Positions 52,568 through 60,126 of a stretch of DNA of 64,000 nt are shown here, one piece after another. A model generated the notes under the pieces. It was not told the DNA's origin. It worked only from the letters and a program-made list of their open reading frames with translations, and searched no databases. This stretch comes from Cohnella sp. SGD-V74 (GTDB lineage Bacteria > Bacillota > Bacilli > Paenibacillales > Paenibacillaceae): assembly GCF_003001675.1 (NCBI RefSeq), contig NZ_PVYW01000022.1, positions 1 to 64,000 of the forward strand. The letters run 5' to 3'. Made by a program: the position numbers and the translations under genes. Each line of letters starts with the position of its first letter. Position 1 is the stretch's first letter.

Positions 52568-52586
52568 GATAGTGATTCTTATTATC
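52568..52586. promoter_or_regulatory. Fur box upstream of the siderophore-binding protein gene
   Basis: GATAGTGATTCTTATTATC matches 15 of 19 consensus positions and precedes the start codon by 15 bp. Confidence 0.75.
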
Positions 52587-52638
52587 ATCAAGAAGTATAG
52601 CCTCTTTCCCCGTCCTCTGCCATGCAGTCATATGACGT

Positions 52639-53784
52639 TCAAGATGGATTTTTGTGCGTCGCGCCCATCCGGCCAAGCGCCAATTCCGCCACTTCCTCCG
52701 CTTGTCTGAGAATGGATACCGGATCGTACGCCAGCCAGCGCCGAACGTCGAGCTCGTAGACATTCCCCCGCCGAACGGCGGGATAATCCGCCCAGATGCG
52801 GGAGCTTCGAATCCGCTCCCATAGCGAGCGGGTCGCTTCGTCCGGCTGCACGACGACGAACAGATGGTCCGCGCCGTAATGGGGCAGCTCCTCCAGCTCG
52901 ATCACGGAGGAATGGTAGCTGGCGTTGATGACGAACTGCTTGCTCAGCTTGCGCGAGGGAGCCAGTTGCAGCGACTTGTACAGCGGATAGCCCATAATCA
53001 TGTTTCCATACACTTGGAGCACCTCCGCGCGAACCCTCAACAGCGCGACAGTCTCCTCGCGGAAATAAGCTCTGGCGGCCGCGCGCAGCCCTTCCAGCTT
53101 TCGCTCGTAAGCTTCCAGCCACTGCCGGGCTTCCGTCTCCCTGCCCAATACGTCCCCAAGCGACGTCAACTGCCCGTATATCGGATCTTCGTTTTCCTTT
53201 ACGACATAGACGCGCCCGTGCTCCGCCAAAGCCGACTCATGCTCGTGGCTGTGGGAGACGATCAGCTCGGGCCGATGGGATCTGAGCCGCTCCGGGTCCG
53301 GTCCCTTTTCCACCGATGGACCGATATCCTGCGTATAGGCCCCCCAGTCGGCCAGCTCTCCCTGCATGCCGACTACATGCGCGTCGATCGCAACCGGCTC
53401 TACGCCCAAGGCGCGCAGATGGCCGTAATAATCCAGGGCCACCACGCGCGGCACGCTCCTTCTCGGACTGTCCGACGGCGCTGCCCCGGTCACTCTCTTG
53501 AACACGCGGCTGAAATAATAGGGATCTTCTATGCCGACCTGCTTGGCGACTTCCTTGATCGCCAGCGGCGTGCTTCGAAGCAGTTCCTCTGCGCGTTCCA
53601 CGCGGATTCTAATTAAATAATCGACGGGAGATTGCCCGGTGTGCTTCTTGAAAATACGAGAAAAATGCTCCGGAGTCAGCCCGGCCATCTCGGCCAGCTG
53701 ATCTCTCGTCATCTTCTCTCCCAAATGACGTTTCATATAAGCAATAACGGTATCGATTCTGTCCCGCGGCGTTTCCTTTCCCAC
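52639..53784 (-). CDS. AraC-family regulator fused to a siderophore-binding domain (Btr/YbbB-like)
   Basis: A 381-aa fusion: N-terminal AraC helix-turn-helix pair (RIDTVIAYMKRHLGEKMTRDQLAEMAGLTPEHFSRIFKKHTGQSPVDYLIRIRVERAEELL, then IKEVAKQVGIEDPYYFSRVFKRVTG) in residues 8-105, and a C-terminal periplasmic-binding-protein-like domain (RVVALDYYGHLRALGVEPVAI, ELIVSHSHEHESALAEHGRVYVV) without signal peptide. As in Bacillus subtilis Btr, the cytosolic binding domain probably senses a ferric siderophore and the protein activates uptake genes. Start GTG behind GGAGGACTCGGCGG; an upstream ATG falls within a Fur box and is not the start. It sits 85 bp upstream of the siderophore-binding protein gene. 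Confidence 0.9.
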   Translation of the reverse strand: MGKETPRDRIDTVIAYMKRHLGEKMTRDQLAEMAGLTPEHFSRIFKKHTGQSPVDYLIRIRVERAEELLRSTPLAIKEVAKQVGIEDPYYFSRVFKRVTGAAPSDSPRRSVPRVVALDYYGHLRALGVEPVAIDAHVVGMQGELADWGAYTQDIGPSVEKGPDPERLRSHRPELIVSHSHEHESALAEHGRVYVVKENEDPIYGQLTSLGDVLGRETEARQWLEAYERKLEGLRAAARAYFREETVALLRVRAEVLQVYGNMIMGYPLYKSLQLAPSRKLSKQFVINASYHSSVIELEELPHYGADHLFVVVQPDEATRSLWERIRSSRIWADYPAVRRGNVYELDVRRWLAYDPVSILRQAEEVAELALGRMGATHKNPS

Positions 53785-53826
53785 TCCGCCGAGTCCTCCC
53801 CGAGGGGTCTTTCTCGCCCTCCAGTA

Positions 53827-53845
53827 ATTGAGAATAATTCTCAAT
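53827..53845. promoter_or_regulatory. Fur box upstream of the AraC fusion gene
   Basis: ATTGAGAATAATTCTCAAT is a near-perfect palindrome centred on A53836, with the TGAGAAT/ATTCTCA core of Gram-positive Fur boxes. It lies 43-61 bp before the GTG start. Confidence 0.85.
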
Positions 53846-53889
53846 ACCTATTGTAGGGGAATAGGACCCGCTTTTCAACCGGCTATTGC

Positions 53890-53985
53890 TCCAACGCTCC
53901 ATCCTGCACATCCTGCGTCCTGGAACCTGCACCTTGCATCCTGCACATCCTGCGTCCTCCATCCTGCATCTTGCATCCTGCGTCT
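53890..53985. repeat. Low-complexity CATCCTGC tandem repeat
   Basis: About nine imperfect copies of a 7-10 bp unit (CATCCTGC, CATCCTGCGTC, CACCTTGC) fill the gap between the AraC fusion gene and the metallophosphoesterase stop. It is probably slippage-generated, and its length could vary between strains. Confidence 0.75.
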
Positions 53986-53987
53986 GC

Positions 53988-54860
53988 TCAGCCTCTCCTT
54001 TTGCCCGGACGGACCTCGAAGAGGACTCCTTCGATCCACGTCCCCTGTTCGAAATCCCTGCCCCGCACCTGCACGCGATCCGGATAGACTTCCACGTAAT
54101 AGCCTTGGCTGCCGTCCTTATGCTCGTCGTCGTCCGTCCACAAGTAACCGACCGAAGCAGCGTTGAACATCGCTGGGAGCCGACTTTCGCCGTTGTAGAA
54201 AGCGTAGGGAGTTCCCAATTCCCAATGGGTGTGGCCCGTGAATAAGATCGCATGAGGGTGCCTCGCCAGCACTCCCCGCAGCTCCTCGTCCTGCTCCACG
54301 CCGTGCCAGCCTTGCGATTCCCGGGAGCCGGCGACCGTATCTTTCAGCGGCTGATGCAGGAAGACAAACGCCGGCCGTCCCGTGCCGGTCTCCTCGCCCA
54401 GCTTGGCGTCCAGCCACTTAAGCTGTTCCTCCGACAGCGAGCAATACAGTTCAAGCCCCTTCTCCGTGCCCAGAAAAAGAAACAGATGCCCCTCTATCCG
54501 GTGATCGTGATACGGCCCCGCCATGCGGGTAGCTTCCAGAAAACGTCCCAGTCGCGCATCCCACTTCCCCAGCGCGATATCGTGATTCCCCGTCGCGAAC
54601 CTCGCGTCCGGCAGCCGGTCTCCGTACTGCCGCCAAATCCGCTTCAGCTCCTCGTACTCTTCCGGAAAACCGTGGTCGGTTACGTCGCCGACGTGCATAA
54701 TCCCGCAGCTGTCCGCCGCGTTCTCGGCGATGTCCCGAAGCGCGCGTTCCAGATTCCGGTTGTGCACATGCTGCGGATCGGCGGTTACGTGCGTATCCGT
54801 GATCACCTGGAAAGACAGCAGCGGCCGTTCGCCGTTCCCTTCATGCCCGATTGCTTCCAT
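53988..54860 (-). CDS. Calcineurin-like metallophosphoesterase
   Basis: A 290-aa cytosolic enzyme with all metallophosphoesterase motifs in order: TDTHVTADPQHVH (D-x-H), MHVGDVTDHG (GDxxD), ATGNHDIALG (GNHD), FVFLHQPLKD and LFTGHTHWELGTP (GHTH). It hydrolyses phosphodiesters or phosphomonoesters with two metal ions. The ATG chosen has AGGAGG 11 nt upstream. It is the last gene of the UgpB-like transport operon, suggesting it acts on an imported phosphorylated compound such as a glycerophosphodiester. Confidence 0.9.
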   Translation of the reverse strand: MEAIGHEGNGERPLLSFQVITDTHVTADPQHVHNRNLERALRDIAENAADSCGIMHVGDVTDHGFPEEYEELKRIWRQYGDRLPDARFATGNHDIALGKWDARLGRFLEATRMAGPYHDHRIEGHLFLFLGTEKGLELYCSLSEEQLKWLDAKLGEETGTGRPAFVFLHQPLKDTVAGSRESQGWHGVEQDEELRGVLARHPHAILFTGHTHWELGTPYAFYNGESRLPAMFNAASVGYLWTDDDEHKDGSQGYYVEVYPDRVQVRGRDFEQGTWIEGVLFEVRPGKRRG

Positions 54861-54929
54861 TATCCTCCGAGCCTCCTGTCGAAAATATTTCAATTAACAC
54901 TTCTATTCCTCCGTAATGCCCGCTGCTCC

Positions 54930-55253
54930 CTAATGCCCTCTGTGACTCGTGCTCAAACCGACGACCCCGATGACGATGACAGCGATCCATCCGATCGAGG
55001 CGGGAGACAGCCGCTCTCCGAAAACGACGAAGCCCGCCAGCGCGATCAGCACGATCCCGACTCCCGACCAAATCGCGTAGACGACGCTGACCTCCATGTA
55101 GCCGAGCGCGAAGTTGAGAGCCGTGAAGCTGACGCCGTAGAAGACGAACAGCATCACGGAAGGGACGGTTCGGGTAAAGCTCTCCGACAGCTTCATGGAT
55201 ACGGTGCCCAACAGCTCCATGACGATCGCCAATCCAAGAAACAGCCATCCCAT
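54930..55253 (-). CDS. Small multidrug resistance (SMR) family efflux protein
   Basis: A 107-aa protein with four membrane helices. The conserved charge-coupling Glu is at residue 13 (AIVMELLGTVSMKLSE), equivalent to Glu14 of EmrE; YxxW-type residues (VYAIWSGVGIVLIALAG) and the GFVVFGERLSPASIGWI loop are typical. SMR pumps exchange protons for lipophilic or quaternary ammonium cations and guanidinium-type compounds. It sits between two phosphatase-type genes in the transport operon, where a role in exporting a choline-like product is conceivable. It would need a partner or forms homodimers. Confidence 0.92.
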   Translation of the reverse strand: MGWLFLGLAIVMELLGTVSMKLSESFTRTVPSVMLFVFYGVSFTALNFALGYMEVSVVYAIWSGVGIVLIALAGFVVFGERLSPASIGWIAVIVIGVVGLSTSHRGH

Positions 55254-55274
55254 CTTTATTCTCCCTCCCTACTC

Positions 55275-56054
55275 CTACTCCTCTTCCTCTACGGCCAGCT
55301 CCCGATAGGAGAAGACGACCGCATCCGCGTCGGCAAGCCGCGCCGAGGCAGAGCTTCCCGGCTCGGCGATTCCGATCGCGACGGCGGCGCCCGCCGTCTT
55401 GGCCATTCGCATATCCCCGTTCGTGTCTCCGATCACGGCCACTTCCGCACACGACACGCCGAGCTCGCGGCAAGCCAGCTCCACCATATCGGCATACGGC
55501 TTGCCCCGTTCCACCCGATCGGTTCCGACGCAGGCGGCGAAGCAGTCGAGAATGCCGAGCCATTCCAGCTGCCGGACGGCGGAAGCCGTCTCGTCCGCCG
55601 TCACGACGGCCAAGGACAGCCCCGCCTCGCGGCAGCGCCGCACGAAATCGAGCGCGTGCGGCAGCGCCGTTACCGGACGGGTCCGCTCCAGATCGGCGTC
55701 GGCGTCGCGGCGGCATTCGTCGGCCAGCACCTTCGCCTCCGCCCAGCTCAGTCCCAGACGGTATCCGTGCCAGGTCAATATCGTCTGCAGGTCGCCGACC
55801 GTCCCCATGGCGAGCGGACCGCTCCGGTCGTAATCGGCGATCCGTCCGTCCGCGCCGGCCAGCGCGCCCAACCAGGAGCAGGCTTCCTCCGGAAGCGGAG
55901 GCAGTCCCCGCTCCCGAAGCCCGAAGGAAAACCGGGCGAGCATCCACTCGCTCCAGCGCCCCCAAGTGTATATGAAATCGAGCAGCGTTCCGTCCTTGTC
56001 GAACAGGATCGCCCGTATCGGGTAGCGAACGCCGCCCGCAATCAGATCCGCCAT
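55275..56054 (-). CDS. HAD-superfamily phosphatase
   Basis: A 259-aa hydrolase: motif I FDKDGTLLDF (nucleophile and acid/base Asp), motif II in VVTADET, motif III Lys at RGKPYADMVELAC and motif IV IGDTNGDMRMAKTAGAAVAIG. A large cap domain (residues 30-105) lies between motifs I and II, as in phosphoglycolate phosphatase-like members. It is 11 bp after the binding-protein stop and 22 bp before the SMR gene; a phosphomonoester delivered by the importer or freed by the phosphoesterase is the likely substrate. The C-terminus is acidic. Confidence 0.9.
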   Translation of the reverse strand: MADLIAGGVRYPIRAILFDKDGTLLDFIYTWGRWSEWMLARFSFGLRERGLPPLPEEACSWLGALAGADGRIADYDRSGPLAMGTVGDLQTILTWHGYRLGLSWAEAKVLADECRRDADADLERTRPVTALPHALDFVRRCREAGLSLAVVTADETASAVRQLEWLGILDCFAACVGTDRVERGKPYADMVELACRELGVSCAEVAVIGDTNGDMRMAKTAGAAVAIGIAEPGSSASARLADADAVVFSYRELAVEEEE

Positions 56055-56064
56055 GTCCGTCCTC

Positions 56065-57441
56065 CTACTTCAGCTTGTCGAGCTCGCGCTGCGCCGTCGC
56101 CTTCGCTTCCTTCAGCGCCTCGGCCGCCGGCACGTTGCTGATCTGCACTTTGTCCGCGGCGATCTTGAGCGCGTCGTTGATTTTGCCGCCGGTCGGGTCC
56201 TGGAACGGCTCCGAAGCGTGCGCCGCCTGCTTGAGCGGAATCGTGCTTTGCGGATTGGCGGCGCTGTACTCGACGAACGCCGGATCGTCGAGCGCGGACT
56301 GCCGAACCGCGATATAGCCGGTGTTCATCGACCAGAAGGCGGTGTTCTCCGGGCTCATGAAGAAGCTGAACCATTTGAAGGCGGCCTGCTGCTGCTCGGG
56401 GCTCGCTTTCGCCGGGATGCCGGCCTGGATCGCGCTGGCGACCGGCTTGCCCTCGCCGACGCCTTCCCAGCCGGGCTGCTCCATCGCGGCCAGCTTCGTG
56501 AAATCAAGATCGCCCTGGTCGCCGCTCGATCCGGTGTAGCCGGCCGCATTGCCCTTCATGACATCGTCAATCGTCTTGTACCAATACTCCCAGCCTTGAC
56601 CGCCGTAATGGATGCGCATGATTTGGTCCTCGTGGATCCACTTGCGGAACTGCTCCCACGTGTCGATCCATTCCGCCGAATCGATCGTCACCGTCTTGCC
56701 GTCCTCGCTTAGAATGCTCCCGCCCTTGCTCAGCGTGGCGTCGATCATATTGTCGGCGCCCCACATCGGCTCCCAGCCGTAGAACGTCGTTTTGCCGCCG
56801 GATTTGACGGTCATCTTGGCCGCGGCCTCGCCCAGCGCCTCCCAGGTGGTCAGGTTCTCGGCTTTGATGCCGTTTTTCTCCAGCGCTTCCTTGCTGTAAT
56901 ACATCACCTGCGTCGTTCCGTACATCGGCAGGAAATATTGCTTGCCGTCCACTTTCCCCTGCTCGAGGAAGGTCGGAATGACGTCGGCCGCGTTAAAATC
57001 GGAATTTGCGGCAATCAGATCGTCTATCGAAGCGTAATAGCCTTTGCGCGCCCAGTCCACGTTCGACGACAGCACCGCAGCGGGCACGTCGCCGGATGCG
57101 ATGGCCGCCTGCAGCTTCTTGCCGGTCTCCGAATAATCGGCCTGAACGACCGGCTTGACGATCACTTCCTGCTGCGAAGCGTTGAACTTGTCGATCAGCG
57201 TTTGCATATTCTCGCCGAGCTTGCCGCCCAGGCCGTACCAGAACTCGATCGTCACGGGCGCTTGCGGCGCCGGCGTCTCCGACGGAGAGGCGACGGGCGA
57301 CTCGCTTGCCGAAGGAGATTGCCCTTCCGAACCTGTCGCGGCCCCTTCGCTTCCTCCGTTTCCTCCGTTCGAACCGCAAGCCGTCGTCAGCAGCAGCGAG
57401 CCCAGCAGCAAACCGGCAAATCCCTTTTTCCCAATCAACAT
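56065..57441 (-). CDS. UgpB-like ABC transporter substrate-binding lipoprotein
   Basis: A 458-aa lipoprotein (signal MLIGKKGFAGLLLGSLLLTTAC, Cys at residue 22; Gly/Ser tether). The mature part (VTIEFWYGLGGKLGENMQTLIDKFNASQQEVIVKPV, ADYSETGKKLQAAIASGDVPAAVLSS, KTTFYGWEPMWGADNM, GYTGSSGDQGDL, AFKWFSFFMSPENTAFWSMNTGYIAVRQSAL) is like the glycerol-3-phosphate/glycerophosphodiester-binding UgpB proteins. The ATG follows CGGAGGG; an apparent longer frame upstream is out-of-phase overlap with the permease gene. Genes for two permeases precede it and genes for phosphatases follow, supporting a phosphorylated glycerol-type substrate. The exact ligand is not decided by the sequence. Confidence 0.9.
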   Translation of the reverse strand: MLIGKKGFAGLLLGSLLLTTACGSNGGNGGSEGAATGSEGQSPSASESPVASPSETPAPQAPVTIEFWYGLGGKLGENMQTLIDKFNASQQEVIVKPVVQADYSETGKKLQAAIASGDVPAAVLSSNVDWARKGYYASIDDLIAANSDFNAADVIPTFLEQGKVDGKQYFLPMYGTTQVMYYSKEALEKNGIKAENLTTWEALGEAAAKMTVKSGGKTTFYGWEPMWGADNMIDATLSKGGSILSEDGKTVTIDSAEWIDTWEQFRKWIHEDQIMRIHYGGQGWEYWYKTIDDVMKGNAAGYTGSSGDQGDLDFTKLAAMEQPGWEGVGEGKPVASAIQAGIPAKASPEQQQAAFKWFSFFMSPENTAFWSMNTGYIAVRQSALDDPAFVEYSAANPQSTIPLKQAAHASEPFQDPTGGKINDALKIAADKVQISNVPAAEALKEAKATAQRELDKLK

Positions 57442-57479
57442 GTGTGTTCCCTCCGTTTTTTTATATAGATGGATAACTC

Positions 57480-58322
57480 CTACCCCTTGCTTGCGCCCGC
57501 GGCCAGATCGACGCTCCGCATGATCGTTCGTTGCCCGACCAGGAAGAGCGCCAGCAGCGGCGCGATCGTGAACGCGCTGGCGGCCATGATGAGCGGCCAT
57601 TTCAGCCCGTAAGCACCCCCTTCCACGAAAAAGCTCCTCAGCCCGGCCGACACGAGCTGCAGATCCGGATCTTTGGTGATCAGCATCGGCCAGAAATAGT
57701 TGTTGTACTGCTCGATAAAAGCGATGAGCGCCAGCACGGCGAAGGAGGAACGCGTCAGCGGCGCGATAATCGTCCACAAAATCCGCAAATGCGAAGCCCC
57801 GTCGACTTTGCCGGCCTCCACCAGCTCGTGGGAAACCTGCAGGAACGCTTGCCGGATCAGAAAAATCGAAAATACGCTCACGCTGTTCGACACGATCAGG
57901 CCCGCGTACGTGTTCAGCAGATGCAGCTTGCCGAGAATGACGTAGCCGGGCAAATAGACGGCCGTGGCCGGCACCATATAGCCGACGAGCACAAGCGCCG
58001 TGAAAAAACCTTTGAGCCGAAACCTCATATGGGTCAGGGCGTAAGCCATCATGCCGGAATTGAGGATTTGCAGCACGACGATCGTTCCGGCCACGAATAC
58101 GCTGTTGAACATGTACCGCGCGAACGGCGCGGCCTGCCAGGCATCGGCAAAATTGCTCCACAACGCCTCCTGCGGCCACAGCGTCGGCGGAAACCGCCAG
58201 ATTTCGTCGTTCGTCTTCAGCGCGCTCGTCGCCATCCAATAGAACGGGAACGCCATCGCGATCGCGGCCGCCGCGAGCAGCAAATTGCGCAACACCGCGG
58301 CAAACCGGTTGGCGGCTCGCAT
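57480..58322 (-). CDS. ABC transporter permease (MalG/UgpE family)
   Basis: A 280-aa permease with six membrane helices and the EAA loop LVEAGKVDGASHLRILWTIIAPL. It ends VDLAAGASKG, similar to UgpE-type proteins. It is 26 bp after the first permease gene and 38 bp before the binding-protein gene. No ATPase is encoded nearby, so a shared MsmX/UgpC-type ATPase is likely. Confidence 0.92.
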   Translation of the reverse strand: MRAANRFAAVLRNLLLAAAAIAMAFPFYWMATSALKTNDEIWRFPPTLWPQEALWSNFADAWQAAPFARYMFNSVFVAGTIVVLQILNSGMMAYALTHMRFRLKGFFTALVLVGYMVPATAVYLPGYVILGKLHLLNTYAGLIVSNSVSVFSIFLIRQAFLQVSHELVEAGKVDGASHLRILWTIIAPLTRSSFAVLALIAFIEQYNNYFWPMLITKDPDLQLVSAGLRSFFVEGGAYGLKWPLIMAASAFTIAPLLALFLVGQRTIMRSVDLAAGASKG

Positions 58323-58348
58323 AAAGCTTCTCTCCTTTCGAGGCGGAA

Positions 58349-59230
58349 TCAGGAATAATGAACGGTTCGGCGTCCGACGAAGAACGAGACGAGGGACAAC
58401 AGAACGCAGCCGACGATAAGCGCGATCGCCACCGAGGAAGCTTCCCCGATCCGGAAGGCGTCGAAGGCCGATTGGTAGTACAAATACAGCAGCGTTCGCG
58501 TCGATCCGGCGGGTCCTCCCTGCGTCAGCACGTTGATCTGGTCGTAGGCCTGCATCGCCTGAATGAACTGGACGATGACGAGGAAGAACGTCGTCGGCGA
58601 GATCAGCGGAAGCGTCACGCTGACAAGCTTCCTCCAGCCGCCGGCGCCGTCAAGCTCAGCCGCCTCCAGCAGATCCGACGGAATGTTGCGAAGGGCGACG
58701 AGGTAGAAAATCATGCACCAGCCCGCCGACTTCCAGACTGTGACGATCAGTACGCCGACGAGCGCCCATTGCGGATCTTGCAGCCAGCGAATTCCCTCCA
58801 GGCCGACTCCTCTCAGAACGCTGTTGGCGAGGCCGACCTCCGGCTCGTAGATCCAGGACCAGACGATCGATACGGCGACGGTCGGCGTAACCCAAGGCGA
58901 GAACATCAGCAGGCGGTAAAAGGCGCCCGCTCTCATCCGGCCGTTGAACAGCAGGGCGAGCGACAGCCCGATGACGATGACGGGAACGACGCTGCCGAGG
59001 CAGAACAGCGCCGTTACGCGCAGAGCTTGATAGAAAGCCGGATCGACGAGCAGATTGCGGTAATTGTCCAAGCCGACGAACAGCTTGTCCGGGCTCATGA
59101 AGTCCCACTCCGTAAAGCTCAAATACACGACGTAACCGAGCGGAACAAACCAGAACAGCGTGAGCGGGACCATCGCGGGAAGCGTGAACAGCAGCGCTTT
59201 GAGCTCTCCGCCAAGACGAAATCGATTCAT
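58349..59230 (-). CDS. ABC transporter permease (MalF/UgpA family)
   Basis: A 293-aa permease with six helices; EAA loop LLEAAELDGAGGWRKLVSVTLPLI and the C-terminal LTQGGPAGSTRTLLYLYYQSAFD typical of UgpA. It is the first gene of the operon, facing away from the GbsR-like gene, with two TTCAATAA palindromes in the shared promoter region. RBS AAGGAGGG. Confidence 0.92.
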   Translation of the reverse strand: MNRFRLGGELKALLFTLPAMVPLTLFWFVPLGYVVYLSFTEWDFMSPDKLFVGLDNYRNLLVDPAFYQALRVTALFCLGSVVPVIVIGLSLALLFNGRMRAGAFYRLLMFSPWVTPTVAVSIVWSWIYEPEVGLANSVLRGVGLEGIRWLQDPQWALVGVLIVTVWKSAGWCMIFYLVALRNIPSDLLEAAELDGAGGWRKLVSVTLPLISPTTFFLVIVQFIQAMQAYDQINVLTQGGPAGSTRTLLYLYYQSAFDAFRIGEASSVAIALIVGCVLLSLVSFFVGRRTVHYS

Positions 59231-59250
59231 CTTTCCCTCCTTTTCTACCG

Positions 59251-59266
59251 TTCAATAACGATTGAA
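59251..59266. promoter_or_regulatory. Palindromic operator O1 in the divergent promoter region
   Basis: TTCAATAACGATTGAA: perfect 6-bp arms around 4 bp. It overlaps a plus-strand TTCAAT-17 bp-TATAAT (59274-59279) promoter for the GbsR-like gene. Confidence 0.6.
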
Positions 59267-59309
59267 TATTTGGTATAATTGAGCTGTAAAACAAACATCC
59301 CTTCGTGTG

Positions 59310-59325
59310 TTCAATAATTATTGTA
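59310..59325. promoter_or_regulatory. Palindromic operator O2 in the divergent promoter region
   Basis: TTCAATAATTATTGTA, part of GTTCAATAATTATTGTAC, a near-perfect palindrome. It shares the TTCAATAA half-site with O1, 59 bp away. Confidence 0.6.
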
Positions 59326-59437
59326 CGTTCATCCAGAGAGAAAAGGGTTATTGCCGCGTGAAGCGAAAATAAAGTTTATGTAAAATTTGCGGCCGTCCGG
59401 AAGATTGATAGGCGAAAACGGCGAAGGGAGCTGCGGC

Positions 59438-60034
59438 ATGAAGAAGGCCACCTCGGGGAAAATGAAGGAACCGACGACGACGCGGGAAGAAGTCCGGTTG
59501 AAGATGATCGACGCCATTGCGCAAACGATGGACTTGTACGGAGTGAATTATTCGTTCGGACAGCTGTACGGCATTATGTTTTTCGAGGATCGTCCGATGA
59601 CGCTCGAGGAAATGCGCACCCGCATGAACATGAGCAAAAGCAATATGAGCTACGCGGTTCGTTCGCTGATCGAATCGAAAATGGTGACGAAGCTGAACGA
59701 GAAGGACGAACGGAAGGATCTGTACGCCGCCGAGACGGACTTCTTCAAAGCGTTCCAGGCGTTCTTCGCCGCGAAGCTGCAGCGGGAGATCGACGTCATG
59801 CGCAAGGCGATCGACGAGTCGCTTCCCGAGCTGACGGAGAGCATTCTGGCGCGGGATACGCCGGAGGAGGAACGGAATCTGAGCCTGGACGACCTGCACA
59901 AGCTGAAGCACGCCGCCGGTTACTACGAATGGCTGCAGCGCTTCGTCCATGGGCTTCAGGAGGGAGTATTGTTCGACGGGCGACTCGCTGAAGCGGCCGC
60001 GGAGTCGGCCTCGCGCGACGATTCCTCCAACTGA
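59438..60034 (+). CDS. GbsR/MarR-family transcriptional regulator
   Basis: A 198-aa winged-helix repressor: the N-terminal half (VRLKMIDAIAQTMDLYGVNYSFGQLYGIMFFEDRPMTLEEMRTRMNMSKSNMSYAVRSLIESKMVTKLN) is close to GbsR, the choline-responsive repressor of Bacillus; the C-terminal half is helical and dimerising. The start is the ATG behind GAAGGGAGC; an earlier in-frame ATG has no good site. It is divergent from the UgpB-like transport operon, with two palindromes between, so it most likely controls it in response to a choline- or betaine-like ligand. Confidence 0.88.
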   Translation: MKKATSGKMKEPTTTREEVRLKMIDAIAQTMDLYGVNYSFGQLYGIMFFEDRPMTLEEMRTRMNMSKSNMSYAVRSLIESKMVTKLNEKDERKDLYAAETDFFKAFQAFFAAKLQREIDVMRKAIDESLPELTESILARDTPEEERNLSLDDLHKLKHAAGYYEWLQRFVHGLQEGVLFDGRLAEAAAESASRDDSSN

Positions 60035-60062
60035 GATCCCGGGAGGGGCGCGCGGCTGCAAG

Positions 60063-60091
60063 TTGACAAACCCCGCGCGAGCCACTATAGT
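60063..60091 (+). promoter_or_regulatory. SigA-type promoter of the AraC fusion gene
   Basis: TTGACA (60063-60068), 17 bp spacer, TATAGT (60086-60091); the downstream GTG start is 36 bp away. The match to the vegetative consensus is nearly perfect. Confidence 0.85.
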
Positions 60092-60126
60092 CGAGGCGTA
60101 AATTCTCACGATGAGGAGGCTTCCTT

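Noticed and set aside
53784-53844. ATG start of the AraC fusion at 53844
   Set aside because: It lies within a palindromic Fur box; the GTG at 53784 has a strong GGAGG site.
54841-55965. 374-codon minus-strand frame overlapping the SMR and HAD genes
   Set aside because: Arg/Gly-rich out-of-frame shadow of two genes with strong family motifs.
54252-56141. 629-codon plus-strand frame across three minus-strand genes
   Set aside because: Antisense frame; Arg/Pro/His-rich and without any recognisable motif.
57442-58239. Upstream extension of the UgpB-like reading frame to 724 codons
   Set aside because: The extension overlaps the permease gene out of frame; the signal peptide and ribosome-binding site place the start at 57441.
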